The notes beneath the pieces are model-generated. The model saw nothing but the letters and a program-made list of their open reading frames with translations. It was not told the origin of the DNA and searched no databases. A stretch of DNA of 64,000 nucleotides. It comes from Rhipidocladum racemiflorum (taxonomy: Eukaryota; Streptophyta; Magnoliopsida; Poales; Poaceae). This document shows positions 47,498-58,310 of this stretch, in pieces (positions within the stretch are counted from its first letter, which is position 1; every line of letters begins with the position of its first letter). The DNA is taken from positions 18,832,001 to 18,896,000 of the forward strand of contig CM070591.1 in NCBI GenBank assembly GCA_036346355.1, in the 5' to 3' direction. A program made the position numbers and the translations under genes.

Positions 47498-49520
47498 TGT
47501 GATGCCTTAGAGCGTTAGAGCGATTCTAGGGTTCCTTTTCCTGGTTTTGTTTCGGGAGAGGAATGAAGGATTTGTCGGGGGATGAAATAATTGAAGTTTA
47601 TCCGGCGTATTAATATTAAATTTGGAGTTATCGGGCTAGAAACAGTGGGCCGAGGAAAACCTGGGCACAGGCTGCGAATCCTCCCCACCTCTCTCTCTTG
47701 TCCCCTCGTGGGCCGGCCCACCATATAAATGGGGTGTCACCCCCCCCAAAAGCCCTAGGGCGCCCCCCTTCCTCCCCTAGCAGCCACACCACCCCTCCTC
47801 TTCCTCCCCTTGCGTGGTGGCTCAAGATCCACCGCGAAATGCGAAGGAGCAAGCGAGAAGAGGATCCGTGGAGGCGTGGAGGACGAGCAGATTTCCGTTT
47901 CGGGAATCGTCGCGCGTTTTTCGTGGGTTCTCAAGGGAGAACTCAAGGTAAAATTCCCAATCTTTTACCCCTGTTCTACCTAGGGATTAGGAGTGTATTA
48001 GATCTGGTGGTGAGTGATTTAGATGGATCTTGACGGGGGAGAAGGGTAGATGTTCACGTGGTGCTGTTTTTGGAAGGGGAGATTGTGCAGCGCGGATTGT
48101 TTCGCGTTGTACGTGGCATAGACGATTTTTCCTGCAAAAACCTATAACTAGAAAGTTGTAGATAACGTTGAGATCTAGCTTCTGTAATTTTTTCAGAATT
48201 TTTGGGGCGTAGGTCTGAGAGTTATCGCTGTTGCAAGATGACGGACAGAATCTGGAAACAGATTTTGTCCACTGTGTTGGACGTTTGTTTAGGCATATTT
48301 AACTGTGGAATTGAAATTTGTGATCTTCACGAAAGTTGTAGATATCGTCAATATCTAGCTACTGTAATTTTTTTGTATTTTTATGATCTGTATAAAAAAA
48401 GATACGAAATTGTGAAGAGAGGGTGTTGCTGTTTGACCCGGACAAATTGGGGTTTTTGGCGCTTAAGAAGGGAACGGGGATTAGGAAGCGTGTGTTCGAG
48501 TTGTGTGATCATTTGTGATGTCGCTATGTACTGAAATAATACTTGTACAGGTGGTGCCCCTTCTGGACGCAACTAGGTTCGTCATCCACGTTGGTAAAGG
48601 CAAGTGGAAGTAGCGGTCTTGCTAAACTATAACTCGCTATTTGTTTCGTCTTCAATATAAACCTTAATTGCAGCACACCTACATGGTTTAACTACTTGTT
48701 TATGAGATTACAATATCCTATCCTGCATTGTGATGTGGTTGTTTGGCTTTTGAATCATGAGTAAGAATGAAGAAAGATGTTGTTTGCAAGATGAATTGTG
48801 GAGATATTCTATCTCAATGATGTTCGCATTCTATCCATGTTATTTGATGGTATGCAAGCATGTGAATTCAGAGTGGGAAGTTATGAATGTATTTATGCAT
48901 GAAGCATTAACTGCATAATCATGCATTGGAAGTTTGTCGACGCCTTGCGTGGCGCGATCAAGACGTACAACACCGTGTGTTCCTGAGAAAGGGCACGGTG
49001 AGGAGGATCATGGCATAAGCATGTGCACAATCATATGCATTTTACTGAGGTTGTGTGGACTCTATAATGTGGTATTGTACATGAGGAATTTGGTATGCTA
49101 GTTTTACTGTGGCTGTGTTATTCGTTAGAAGTTGTTCCGCTTTGCCGAGATTACCCAATCTCACCTTGTTATTTTTGTTTTCGTAGTTCTCGCGAGTCGT
49201 AAGCTTGAAGGGTGGGCTTAGTAGCACAATCAACCCTCCGGGGTCATCACGAATCACATGGACTAGTGCATTTAATAATTCATTAGCTTGCTGAAATTTT
49301 ATTAATCATAGACCTGTTGATGTCCTCTTTGGAGCTGTTTTACGTTTATGTTTGTTTTCTGGTTGATTTAGACTTGTTATCTCTAGTATTGATGCTTTTA
49401 TGTTATTCCTGTTTATAATGGTTATTATGAATCTTGTTGTCGCTTCCGTTTTGTCCTAATTTTAGGAGAGATGCTGTCGAAATTTTCTTGTACGACAGTT
49501 TAGATTTGTAGGGTGTTACA
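47498..49520 (+). repeat. 3' LTR of E (2,023 bp)
   Basis: Same landmarks as the 5' LTR: TATA box tataaat at 47724-47730, donor-like AAG|GTAAAA near 47944 and the stem-loop at 49146-49163, whose outermost pair is lost (CGAGATT...AATCTCA). Ends at 49520, then TSD gtagc. Confidence 0.93.
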
Positions 49521-49533
49521 GTAGCTCCCGGCC

Positions 49534-49840
49534 AGGACCTCCGAGGTGGTTGGCGCCGAGGCCTATTCGGTCGTCGAACAGGTGGTTCTTCCGGTAGTGG
49601 ACCCCCACCACTCTTCGCAGGCCAGCAGGGGCTGCAGGACCTCCGAGGTGGCTAGCGCCGAGGCCGATCCGGTCGCCGAAGAGGGGGTTCTCCTAGTAGT
49701 GGACCCCCGCTGCTCTCCACCAGCCAGTGAGGGCGGCAGGACCTCTGAGGTGGCTGGCGCTGAGGCCGATCTGGTTGTTGAAGAGGGGGTTCTCCCGGTA
49801 GTGGACCCCCACCGCTCTCCACCAGCCAGCGAGGGTGGCC
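49534..49840 (+). repeat. Three in-frame 102-bp repeats (34 residues each)
   Basis: Units start at 49534, 49636 and 49738, exactly 102 bp apart. Each encodes RTSEVxxAEAxxVVE...VLPVVDP...PAS. They stay open in one frame (49546-50025) in the antisense gene of D, although other parts of that gene carry stops. Confidence 0.92.
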
Positions 49841-51022
49841 TTCCCCTTCCCGACGCTGCCATGGGGGTCGAGGATCCCCCAACCCTGATGCCCGGCGAAG
49901 GGGATCAGGAGGGTCCTTCGTCCATCGAGGATGGGTTGGAGGGTGAGAGCATGTTCGGAGCCATAAGCGGTAAGAACGTCGGCACCTACCGCGCTACCTT
50001 CGAGAACAGGCTTAGCCAAGTATGAATTGTTTTCCCCATGCTTTGTCATTACTTCCTTGCCTCTTGTCCCCCCGACCATTTCGCGCTTACTTGTTGTCCT
50101 TTTCAGGTCGTGGACCACATCGCCTAGGGGCTTCAAGGCCTCGAGGATCACGTGGTTGTGCTGCGGACCCTACTGAACCTGTTTGAGGGGCGAGAGGACC
50201 GCCTGGCGCAGCTCGAGGGGGCCCTCGAGGTTGAGCGAAGCGTGGCTCTGCAGAGGGTGGAGGCAGACGCGGCCCAGCTCACCGCTCTTCAAGGCACCCT
50301 GAGAGCCCTCGAAGCCTCCCATACCGCCGAACTCAAAGGGGCAGCGAACACCGAGGGTAAGCACGGTTACCGAGCGATCGAAGATGAGCGTGCGAGGTCA
50401 TCCTGAGTGCTCGAAGCCGCTCGGGCTGAGGCCTCCCAGGTCCTTAAAGTCGAGCGCGTTAAAGCCGCCAAGACCCTAGAGGCCGAGCGGGCTAAAGCTG
50501 CCAGGACCTTGGAGACCGAGCGTGCTGAAGCCGCCAAGGCCCTGGAAGCTAAGCGGGCGAGGGCGGAGGGGCTCCAGAAGTAGCTTGCCGAGCAGGCTGC
50601 CATGCCGACCAGAGCTTGGGCCGAGCTCGAGGTGAAGGCCGCCGACCTCAAGGAGAAGCTTGGGCGGGCGGTGAAGGTGGCTAAAAACTCCCTGGCCTAG
50701 CTCCAAGAGGAGCAGGAGCGCACCACCAACACTGTCGCCGATGCGCTCTGCCTCCAAGGTGAGGTCACCAAGCTGAGGGCGAGGGTTGCCGAGCTCGAGC
50801 AAGAAAAGCTTGCTCGCGAGATGTCAGACCTGTAGGTAGTGTATTTTAAGTTTGTATTTTGTAGGACAATGTAATAAAAGAAATAAAGAAAATGGAAAAG
50901 TAAATGATTGATTATGGCACTTAATGCATCTGTGATCGAGCTTATTTATGATTGAGTGTTGAGTACTTAGCTGTTCGTATGGGGGTTTCTCCTTCATCCA
51001 GCCCCAGATGTGGTCGAGGTCG

Positions 51023-51370
51023 TGTAGGAGGTCGAGCGTAGTTAGTTCCCGCGGTCGAGGTCGAGCAAGGTATCGAGTGCGAACCAGATCCGAGGTCCAG
51101 CCCCCGACGTGGTCGGAGTCGAGCAAGGCATCGAGCATGAACCAGATCCGAGGTCTAGCCCCTGACACGATCGAAGTCGAGCGAGGCATCGAGCGTGAAC
51201 CAGATCTGAGGTCCAGCCCCCGACGTGGTCAAAGTCGAGCAAGGTATCGAGCACAAACCAAATCCGAGGTCTAGCCCCCGACGCGGTCGAAGTCGAGCGA
51301 GGCATCGAGCGCGGACCAGATCCGAGGTCTAGCCCCCCATGCGGTCAAAGTTGAGCAGAGTTGGATTTGA
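51023..51370. repeat. 58-bp minisatellite in D
   Basis: The phrase gaaccagatccgaggt (with variants) recurs at 51081, 51139, 51197, 51255 and 51313: an exact 58-bp period with 5-6 units. It lies between the two antisense genes, in D's 3' untranslated part. Tandem repeats in this region are known for Tat-lineage elements and can seed satellites. Confidence 0.95.
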
Positions 51371-51598
51371 GCGCAGCAAAAGTTTTTACCCCCGCGTTGC
51401 TTTGATTTTTGTGCTTGACGTGTTGGAGCGGCTGGTCTCTTGGGAATTTCGGAATGACATTAGTGAAATGTCTATTCCCCATGCGCCTTGACGTGTTTTA
51501 ACCCCCTTAAATAGACGTGACCGACCGTGATCGCTATCATTCACCTCCCTCCTGCACTTCTCCTTTGCCCCTTTTGTTTTCTCCTCCGTGTTGTTCTC

Positions 51599-52068
51599 AT
51601 GGCCGCTTCTCCCCCGCGCTCTCCCTCCGTGATCAACATCTCGTCGGACGACGAGATCGACTGGGGGGCCCTCGAACGGGAGGCGGAGGAGGAAGAGCAA
51701 AAGTTGAGGATGGAGGTGGAGGGGCAAGGGGGTCCCCCCTCAGCAACTCCAGCGCTTCCTTCGAGGAGGCGCCTTTGCCGCCGGAGAGGAAGAAGGAGCT
51801 GAACGCGCCTCCTCATCTACTGCCTCTTAACACGGTGTGGCCGAAGGAGGGTGCAGCGAAGGCCGTTCTGCGCCGAGTTTTGTCTCCTTCCAGTAGTCTG
51901 GAATCTACTGGCGCGTCGAGGCCTGCGTCGGTGGTGCTACCGTTCTCCTCGCCGCCGGGTAATCAAGGAGCTCTTGGTTTGGTGGGTAATCAAGGAGCTC
52001 TTGGTGCTCCCGTAGGACCTCATGGACCTCGAAGCGCGACGACGACCCAAAGGCCGAGTAGCTCATAG
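51599..52068 (+). pseudogene. Second antisense gene of D (short acidic protein), frameshifted
   Basis: ATG at 51599-51601 opens MAASPPRSPSVINISSDDEI followed by WGALEREAEEEEQKLRMEVEG. A frameshift near 51730 moves the reading to the frame that ends at 52066-52068, Pro/Ser-rich. A TATA-like cttaaatag lies about 90 bp upstream (51505-51513), so it may have been its own transcription unit. A 27-bp direct repeat (gtaatcaaggagctcttgg) is at 51958-52004. I do not know a function; similar short acidic proteins accompany grass Tat elements as far as I recall. Confidence 0.55.
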
Positions 52069-52503
52069 GGTTTCTATATGTACCTGGAGAACTTTATCAA
52101 TGTAAATTATATGAATGAAAGTTCGGTTTTTTTTTTACTTGATCAAGTCGTGCATGTGTCTTCTAGATGATCGTGCTGATTCAAGTTGTGCCGTCTCGAC
52201 TGGTCCCGTGTTGGTTAGGGCGTCGTGCTAATAACGCGAAGGTCGCAGGTTTGGGACCTTCCTTTGCGGGGCTTATTGAGTTAAAATAGGCGCCCTGTAG
52301 TCGCCGAGCCAAGCGGGGTTGTCCTCGAGCATAAACAGAACCCAATGCCCAGTCCTGAGCGAGACCTCGGGCAAAACCTGCTTTTAAGACCTGCAAAGTT
52401 TCTTAAAAAGTATAAAGAGGGTAAACATCGAGCAAAGACCACAAAAAATATCGTTGATCTTTATTAGAACTCGCAGAGCGAAAAGAGGTTACACGTAGAA
52501 CTT

Positions 52504-53725
52504 TCAAAGTTGATCGAAGTTCCATGAGCTCACGAGCTCTCTGCCATCGGGTAATGCGAGCCAGTAAACCCCCGTGCAATCTGTTGAGACGACTCGGTAG
52601 GGGCCCTCCCACTGTGGGGATAACTTGTTGTTGTTGGACGAGCTCTGAATTCGTCTTAGGGCTAGGTCCTCGACAAGGAGCTCCCTAGGTCGTACCGATC
52701 TGGCCGCATGCCTGCAAAGAGTTTGCAGGTAATGCGATGATTGCAACAGCGATCGACATCTTACTTCTTCTGCTAGGGTTAAGTCGAGTGACCGCTCTTG
52801 CTCGAAGTCAACCTGGTCGACCAAGCTGACCCTAGGAGAGCCCAGCATCACCTCTGGAGGCAGGATGGCCTCCGTACCAAAGATGAGCCGAAAGGGAGAG
52901 GACCCCGTCGTGCGGCTGGTCGTGGTGCGGATCGACCATAGGACGGTGGGGAGTTCGTCGACCCAGGACCAACTGTGTTGCTTGAGCCCTTGGGCAACTC
53001 ACCTCTTGATGCCTTGGACGATCTGTCTGTTGGCTCGCTCTACGGTTCCATTGCTCTGGGAGTGGCTTACTAAGGCGTAGTACACCTTGGTTCCCATGTT
53101 CTCACAGAACTCTTGGAATAGTTCGCTGGTGAACTGAGTGCCATTGTCGGTGATAATCCTGTAAGGGACACCATATCTGGAGACCATTGAGGAGCGAAAG
53201 AACTTGACCGCTGCCTGTGCGGTGATTGCTGAGACCGGCTCGGCCTCAACCATTTAGTGAAGGTGTCGATGGCGACGAATAGGAACATTTTCCCGCTGAT
53301 GGCCTGTGGGAAAGGACCTAGAATATCCAAGCCCCAGGTTGAGAAAGGCTAGGCGAGTGGGATGGTCTGGAGGGCGTAAGCCGGCTGGTGCGACTTCCAG
53401 GCATGGAATTGACAAGCCTGGCAGGTGCGGACTATGTCGCGGGCGTCTTGTAGCATCGTTGGCCAGTAAAATCCCATGCGAAAGGCCATCCTGACCATCG
53501 TATTGTAGGAGGAGTGTGTGCCGCAGAGGCTAGAGTGGATGTCGTTCAGTAGATACTTACCCTCCTCCGGTGAGACACATTTCGAGAGGATGCCTGACAT
53601 GCCCCCGATGATACAGTTGGCCATCGACGATCTTGTACGAGCAGGCTCGGCGCTTGACTCTGCTCCTCTATATGGGGTCATCTAGCAACCATCCTTGCTT
53701 GAGGTAGTCATAGATTAGCTTCGTC
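52504..53725 (-). pseudogene. Integrase remnant of D
   Basis: Read right to left: WTKLIYDYLKQGWLLDDPI (about 53700), a zinc-binding region with ACQFHA (C-x2-H, about 53410), core start MDILGPFPQAISGKMFLFVAI (about 53320; catalytic D), NGTQFTSELFQEFCENMG (about 53140), SHSQSNGTVERANRQIVQG (about 53060; catalytic E), and a C-terminal WEGPYRVVSTDCTGVYWL (about 52600) ending at the stop 52504. No chromodomain follows, as expected for Tat. Several frameshifts. Confidence 0.86.
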
Positions 53726-53729
53726 CAGG

Positions 53730-54467
53730 TCAGGCCCCTTCGAGAAGGGCGGCCAAGGGCTTCGTTTCCAATATCGAAGGGGACGCCAAGGTCTCGAGAA
53801 TAACGTCTGGAGGTACGCCGTCGTCGAAGGACCCAAGTTTGGCTAGGAGGTCGGCATCGATGTTGTCCTTTTGAGGCACGTGTCTGACCTCCAGGTTTCG
53901 GAACCATTTCTCTGCTTTGCATACCTCTGTGAGGTACCTGGCCATTGATTCCTCCATGCACTGGTAGTCCTTGTTGTACTGGTTGACGACGAGCTGGGAG
54001 TCGCCCTTCACAACCAGACGACGTACACCCTGCGCCTTACAGGTCCGAAGGCCGGTGACAAGGGCTTCGTACTCTTCCCTGTTGTTGGTGGTAGTGAAGC
54101 AGAAGCGGATCACATACCTCAGCTTGTCTCCTTTTGGTGTGATGATTAGGATGCCGGCACTTGAGTGCTTGAAGGACCTCGAGCCATCGAAGTGCATGAC
54201 CCAGGGCTCCTCTTTTTCGAGTTCGGGTTCGGGGGTCGGTTGTGGTGTTTGCTCGAACACAAAATCGGCCTGCGCCTGTGACTTGATGGCCGTGTGTGCC
54301 ACGAACCTGACGTCGAACTCGGCCAGCTCCATGGCCCACTTGGCTATTCGTCCCCCAGCCTCTGGGTTCCTCAAGATTTTGCCGAGCGGGAATCCGCTCG
54401 GGACGACTATCGAGTGTGCCTGGAAGTAGTGCCGGAGTTTGCGTGAAGCCATGAGGAGTGCGTACAA
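53730..54467 (-). pseudogene. Second (archaeal-like) RNase H of D
   Basis: 245 codons open. After the tail of the first RNase H (ASRKLRHYFQAHSIVV) come MHFDGSRSFKHSSAGILI, NNREEYEALVTGL and VKGDSQLVVNQYNK. These carry the catalytic D (FDGS), E (EYEAL) and D (GDSQ) of an archaeal-type RNase H, the extra domain characteristic of the Tat lineage. The piece is intact but its neighbours are broken. Confidence 0.85.
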
Positions 54468-55546
54468 CAGCTTCTAGATTTGGGTGTAATGCTCCTTGGG
54501 CCCATGGAGGACTTCGCTGACATAATATATAGGCTGCTGCCGATCATCGCGTTCTGCAGCCAAGACGACACTCACGGCCTGAGCCGTTGCCGCAAGGTAT
54601 AGCAGTAGTTTCTCGTTGGGTCGCGGAGTCGTGAGCAGAGGCGGGCTTGAGAGGTAAGCCTTCAGCTCATCGAAGGACCGTTGTGCCTCGGGCATCTATT
54701 CAAAGCCCCCGTGCTTGCGAAGTGTCTTGAAGAACGGCAGACCGTGCTCGCTGAGCCTCGAGATGAATCGACTGAGCTCGGCCATATGGCCGGTAAGGCT
54801 TTGCACTTGTTTCACCGAGGTTGGGGGCCATCTTTTCTATAGCTTCGATCTTTTCTGGGTTTAGGCCGACCCCCAGATCATGAAACCGAGCACCTTCCTC
54901 GAGGCAGCACTGAACACACATTTTCCAGGATTGAGCTTTATCCCATGCTTATTCAGGTTGGCGAAGGTCTCGACGAGATCCCATGCATGGTCGTGTTCGG
55001 AGGAACTCTTCACGATGATGTCATCCACATAGACCTCGAGGTTGCGACCAATCTGAGGTTCGAAGGTCTTGGCCATGAGGCGCTGAAATGTTGCGCTTGC
55101 ATTGCGGAGGCCGAACGATATGGTCATGTAGTAGTATGTTCCCAACAGGGTGATGATGCTATTTTGCTCTCATCGTCGACCGCCAGCTTGATCTGGTGAT
55201 AACCAGAGTACGCATTCAGGAAGCTCAGCATCTTGGCGTTCACTGTGAAGTCGACAATCGGGTCTACCCGTGGGAGGGGAAGTTGTCCTTCGGGCATGCT
55301 GAGTTCAAGACCGTATGGTCAACGCACATCCTCCACTTCCCACCTTTTTTCTGGACAATCACGGGGTTGGCTAACCATTCGGAATAGTCGATTTCCCGAA
55401 TAAAGCCAGCCCTCAGGAGTTTGTCCAGGTTTTCCTTTATTACGGCCACTTTCTCGCTCGAGAAGCGGCGATTTACGTAAATGCGGGCAGGAGCCAGGCT
55501 GCACCTGAAGTTTGTGCTCGATCACCTCCCTCGGGACGCTGGGCAT
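54468..55546 (-). pseudogene. Reverse transcriptase and first RNase H remnant of D
   Basis: KENLDKLLRAGFIREIDYSEW and KKGGKWRMCVDHTVLNSACP at 55264-55449, then TISFGLRNASATFQRLM and the catalytic EVYVDDIIVKS (YVDD intact, about 55030) at 54861-55145. The connection (GLNPEKIEAI) and first RNase H (LLLYLAATAQAVSVVL, YYVSEVLHGPKEHYTQI) are at 54474-54860. In the first RNase H the usual catalytic D is replaced in LYLAAT, as is common in this lineage. A stop and frameshifts occur near 55150, 54860 and 54700. Confidence 0.86.
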
Positions 55547-55609
55547 GTCTGCCGGTTCCCAAGCAAATATGTTCTTGTTGGCTCAAAGGAAGGTGACGAG
55601 CTCGAGTTC

Positions 55610-56335
55610 CTATTTGGGGTCCAGCTCAGCTGCGACGTAGGTGCACTTGCTCTGGTTGGTTTCCTCGAGCTGTACAGCCTTCGTCATGCCGCTGGGCTGG
55701 ATCATTGCCTTCTGACGTGCATTCTTCATGGTTGTCTCTGGGCCCAGCTGGGGTAGTAAGCCGGTGAGAGCCAAGGCCTTACTCTCGCAGTCATGCGCCA
55801 CCTTGAGGTTGGCCTGCACTGTGATCACGCCATTGGGCCCCAGAAGTTTCATGCAGCGGTGGCCATAGTGGTTAGCCGCCATAAACTTGATCAAGGCCGG
55901 GCGCCCGAGGATGGCGTTGTACGGGAGGTCTGCATCGACCACCTCAAAGGTGATCAGCTCGGTGCAGAAGTTCTTCGCATCACCGAATGTGACGGGTAGG
56001 ACCACTTGCCCAAGGGGCATGGTCGAGCTGCCTGGGATGATTCCAAAGAAAGGCACTGCGATGTTCTTGATTTTTGACCGGGGGATTTGCATCCGGTCGA
56101 GTGTGTTGGCCAAGAGCAGGTTGAGGGAACTACCTCCATCGAGCATGATCCGGCTGACCATGGTGTTGCTTATGGTCGGGGTCATGACCAGGGCGGTCTT
56201 GAGATCCTTAGACATGCTCTGGGGGGGCGTCCTCCCCGGTGAATGCGATCGTCGTGCCAGCCCACTTGCAGGGCTGGTCGTCGGGTTTTCCGGCGACGGC
56301 GTGGTAGACCGTCCGGGTGGCAGTCTTAAGCTCAT
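55610..56335 (-). pseudogene. Protease region of D
   Basis: 241 codons open. Active site IMLDGGSSLNLLLANTL (D-G-G-S, the Tat form of D-S/T-G) and the distal ADLPYNAILGRPALIKF (I-L-G-R). Intact in itself; flanked by broken gag and reverse transcriptase. Confidence 0.86.
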
Positions 56336-58243
56336 GCCAGGACTGATAGGCAGACGATCCGCCGAAAATCATGTCTATTCGCCTCTCGCCCTGTTGGAAC
56401 TCCAGGTCGAGGCCGTCCAGGTCCTCACCTGCATTGACCCTGTCAGGCTGTTCGCCCTCCTTCGGGAGCGTGGGCATCTCCTCGCGCCCGTCGTAAAAGG
56501 CGTCCAGCTTGCTCAGCCAAGCCCTGTAGTTGCGCAAGTCATGGCCATGGGCCCTGTGAAAGGGGCAATATCTGTTATCATCATATTTCGATCGCTCCTC
56601 ACCCCCCTGTGGTCGGGCGTCGCCGCGCTGGGATCCAGGCCGGTGGTTCCCTGGCTGGGGGGCCCGTGCGACCTACTGTGTTCGTGCTCGACCTTGTTGA
56701 GGTCGAGGTTCTCCTTGGGTCGGCCCTCGAGCTTCCATGACTTCGCGCTCGTCGTTCGACGTCGCGAGCACTTGAGGTCGGCCGTTCTTCTTGCGATCCC
56801 GCTTTTGCTTGTTGGAGGTCTCTGTGGGATCGGCATCTTTGGTGCCAGACGGGCCAGATTCGCCGTGGTTGGGGGCGAGCTTGCCTTGGTTGTAGTCGCG
56901 TTTCCAGCGCACCACGTCGTCCGCGTATCACTCCGCCATGCGGAACAGCTTGTTGACACTAAGCCTTGGGGCAATCTCAAGGTCCTTAGTGAGTCGCCGA
57001 TCGCGGATGCCAAACTTAAAAGCCTTAATCTCGGCTTCATCGGAGACGCTGGGAATCGAGTTCCAGGTGCGGATGAACTGTCGCACGAAGTCGTGGAGGG
57101 GTTCATTCTTGCCCTGGATAACCCGATCTAGGTCCTTCTCCCGCCCAGGCCACTCGTAGCAGCTCTAGAAGTTGGATCGGAGGGTGTTCCGGACCTGGCG
57201 CCACTATTGGAATGAACCGGTCTTCTGATTGAAAAGCCAGGTGAGGGCGGCACCATCCAACAGGGTCGGGAGGTAATTTTCCATAATGGCCTCATCCCCC
57301 CAGCCGCCAAGACCGCCGTCGAATAGATCGATAGGAACTCTTCAGGGTTCTGGGTCCCATTGAATCGCTCAATCATGGTGAGCTTGAACCGGGCTAGCGA
57401 GCGCACCCGATGGAGGTCGTTGGAGTACGCCAAGCAGCCGTAGGCTGGTGCGGTGTCCTGTGGGGAACGGTCCACGTCGCTAGACCTGGAACTTTCGCTG
57501 GCGGGCCGACCTGGCATGTGGTCGCGTCGGTCGTGATGATGGGCGCGAACGTCGCCCGGGTGGTAACGCAGGCGATCGTGAACCCTGCCGCATCTAGGCG
57601 GGTCGTCTGGAGATGAACTCCCAGACGCTACATCGTCCGAGCGAGTGCTGTTGTGACTCAGTTGGCGCCGGTCGTCTCGCCAGGTCGTGATTGGGGAGCA
57701 ACGGCGTGGTGGTGTACGGGACACGTCCCAAGCCCGGCGTCGTGGAGGTGACCAGCGGGAGCGCTGGCGCTTACGAGAAGAGCTACCATTGCTCGCGGGA
57801 GAGCGGGACCCAGAACGTCGGCTCCATCCCCACCCGGGAACGATTGCCTCATCGGCCACCTTGTCCAGCTCCTCAGCCAACGCTCGGCCGAAGAGATCCG
57901 ACCTTGCCCGGGTGGGGTCGGTCATGACCCTGGCGATAGCGTGCAGCCTTTCGGTGGAGCGATGGAGCCTGGAAAGTCCGGAGGAGGCGACGATCTTGCC
58001 TCGCTCTTCCCTCCGGAGGGTTGTTACGGCTTGGTTGATGGCGACTTGAGCCATCTGACGTGCATCATAGGGGGTCTTCGGCTCATGGTCTTCCGACTCC
58101 ACGTTCCCCCCATGACTGCCAGCCACGAAGATGAAGCGATCGCGAGGCAGCGGTGATGGAGAGAACGAGGATGCATATTTCCCATGCTTGGGGGCAGGGA
58201 TCGCCCACGAGCTCGCTGAAGGTCCCCCAGAGTTGCGCGCCAT
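56208..58243 (-). pseudogene. gag: gag remnant of D
   Basis: Start chosen at the ATG 58241-58243 (MARNSGGPSASSWAIP), since the longer frame reaches into the LTR. A long Arg/Ser-rich N-terminal part (RSRWSPPRRRAWDVSRT) is followed by the gag core RFKLTMIERFNGTQNPEEFL (about 57370). Frameshifts follow at 57130-57300. VRWKRDYNQGKLAPNHGES and NGRPQVLATSN are near 56800. A degenerate zinc motif CPFHRAHGH...Y sits near 56540, where the last Cys is Tyr. The end, KWAGTTIAFTGEDAPP, overlaps the protease frame. Confidence 0.82.
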
Positions 58244-58291
58244 GTTCTTCCTGAAGCAGCGATGTTTCTCCAGAGGTTCGAAGTCTTCAGG

Positions 58292-58308
58292 CCCCACGGT
58301 GGGCGCCA
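58292..58308 (-). other. Primer binding site of D
   Basis: On the minus strand TGGCGCCCACCGTGGGG, two bases after the LTR end. It differs from the initiator-Met type used by the other elements here. I do not assign the tRNA. Confidence 0.8.
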
Positions 58309-58310
58309 GC

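Larger units (their letters stand above)
40985..49520 (+). mobile_element. Element E: non-autonomous LTR retrotransposon (LARD-like) related to B
   Basis: Two ~2.02-kb LTRs, a perfect target duplication gtagc (40980-40984, 49521-49525), a canonical primer site and a polypurine tract, but only ~4.5 kb of internal DNA with no gag or pol except the last ~25 codons of a chromodomain. The first ~220 bp after the 5' LTR are alignable with the same region of B (20437-20661, minus strand), and so is the 3' end. This fits a non-autonomous derivative mobilised by a B-like element. It sits inside the antisense gene of D. Confidence 0.9.
39375..50835 (+). pseudogene. Antisense gene of D: 'putative gypsy type transposon' protein, with introns, split by E
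   Basis: Runs opposite to D's gag-pol. Exon 1 (from ATG 39375) reads MAKFAKCTLTVARMRELEEAG. It continues into LVPNSVLLLSIFSHLYEGFLG, the signature part of the Pfam gypsy-type transposon domain, and after a frameshift near 39815 into RWFYLKRGEDVTLTYD. Intron-like gaps: 40088-40174 (GTAAGT...AACAG), 40507-40578 (GTACGC...TGCAG) and about 50018-50107 (GTATGA...TTCAG). Element E sits in the third exon. After E come three 34-residue repeats. The last exon is an Ala/Glu/Lys-rich coiled coil (AAKTLEAERAKAARTLE) ending ...EMSDL-stop at 50833-50835. AATAAA-type signals follow at about 50872-50886. In-frame stops near 50125, 50404, 50581 and 50698 show it is dead. Confidence 0.75.

Noticed and set aside
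55887..57131. 414-codon plus-strand frame, the longest in the window
   Set aside because: Antisense shadow of D's protease and gag: the minus strand carries the recognisable DGGSS and gag motifs.
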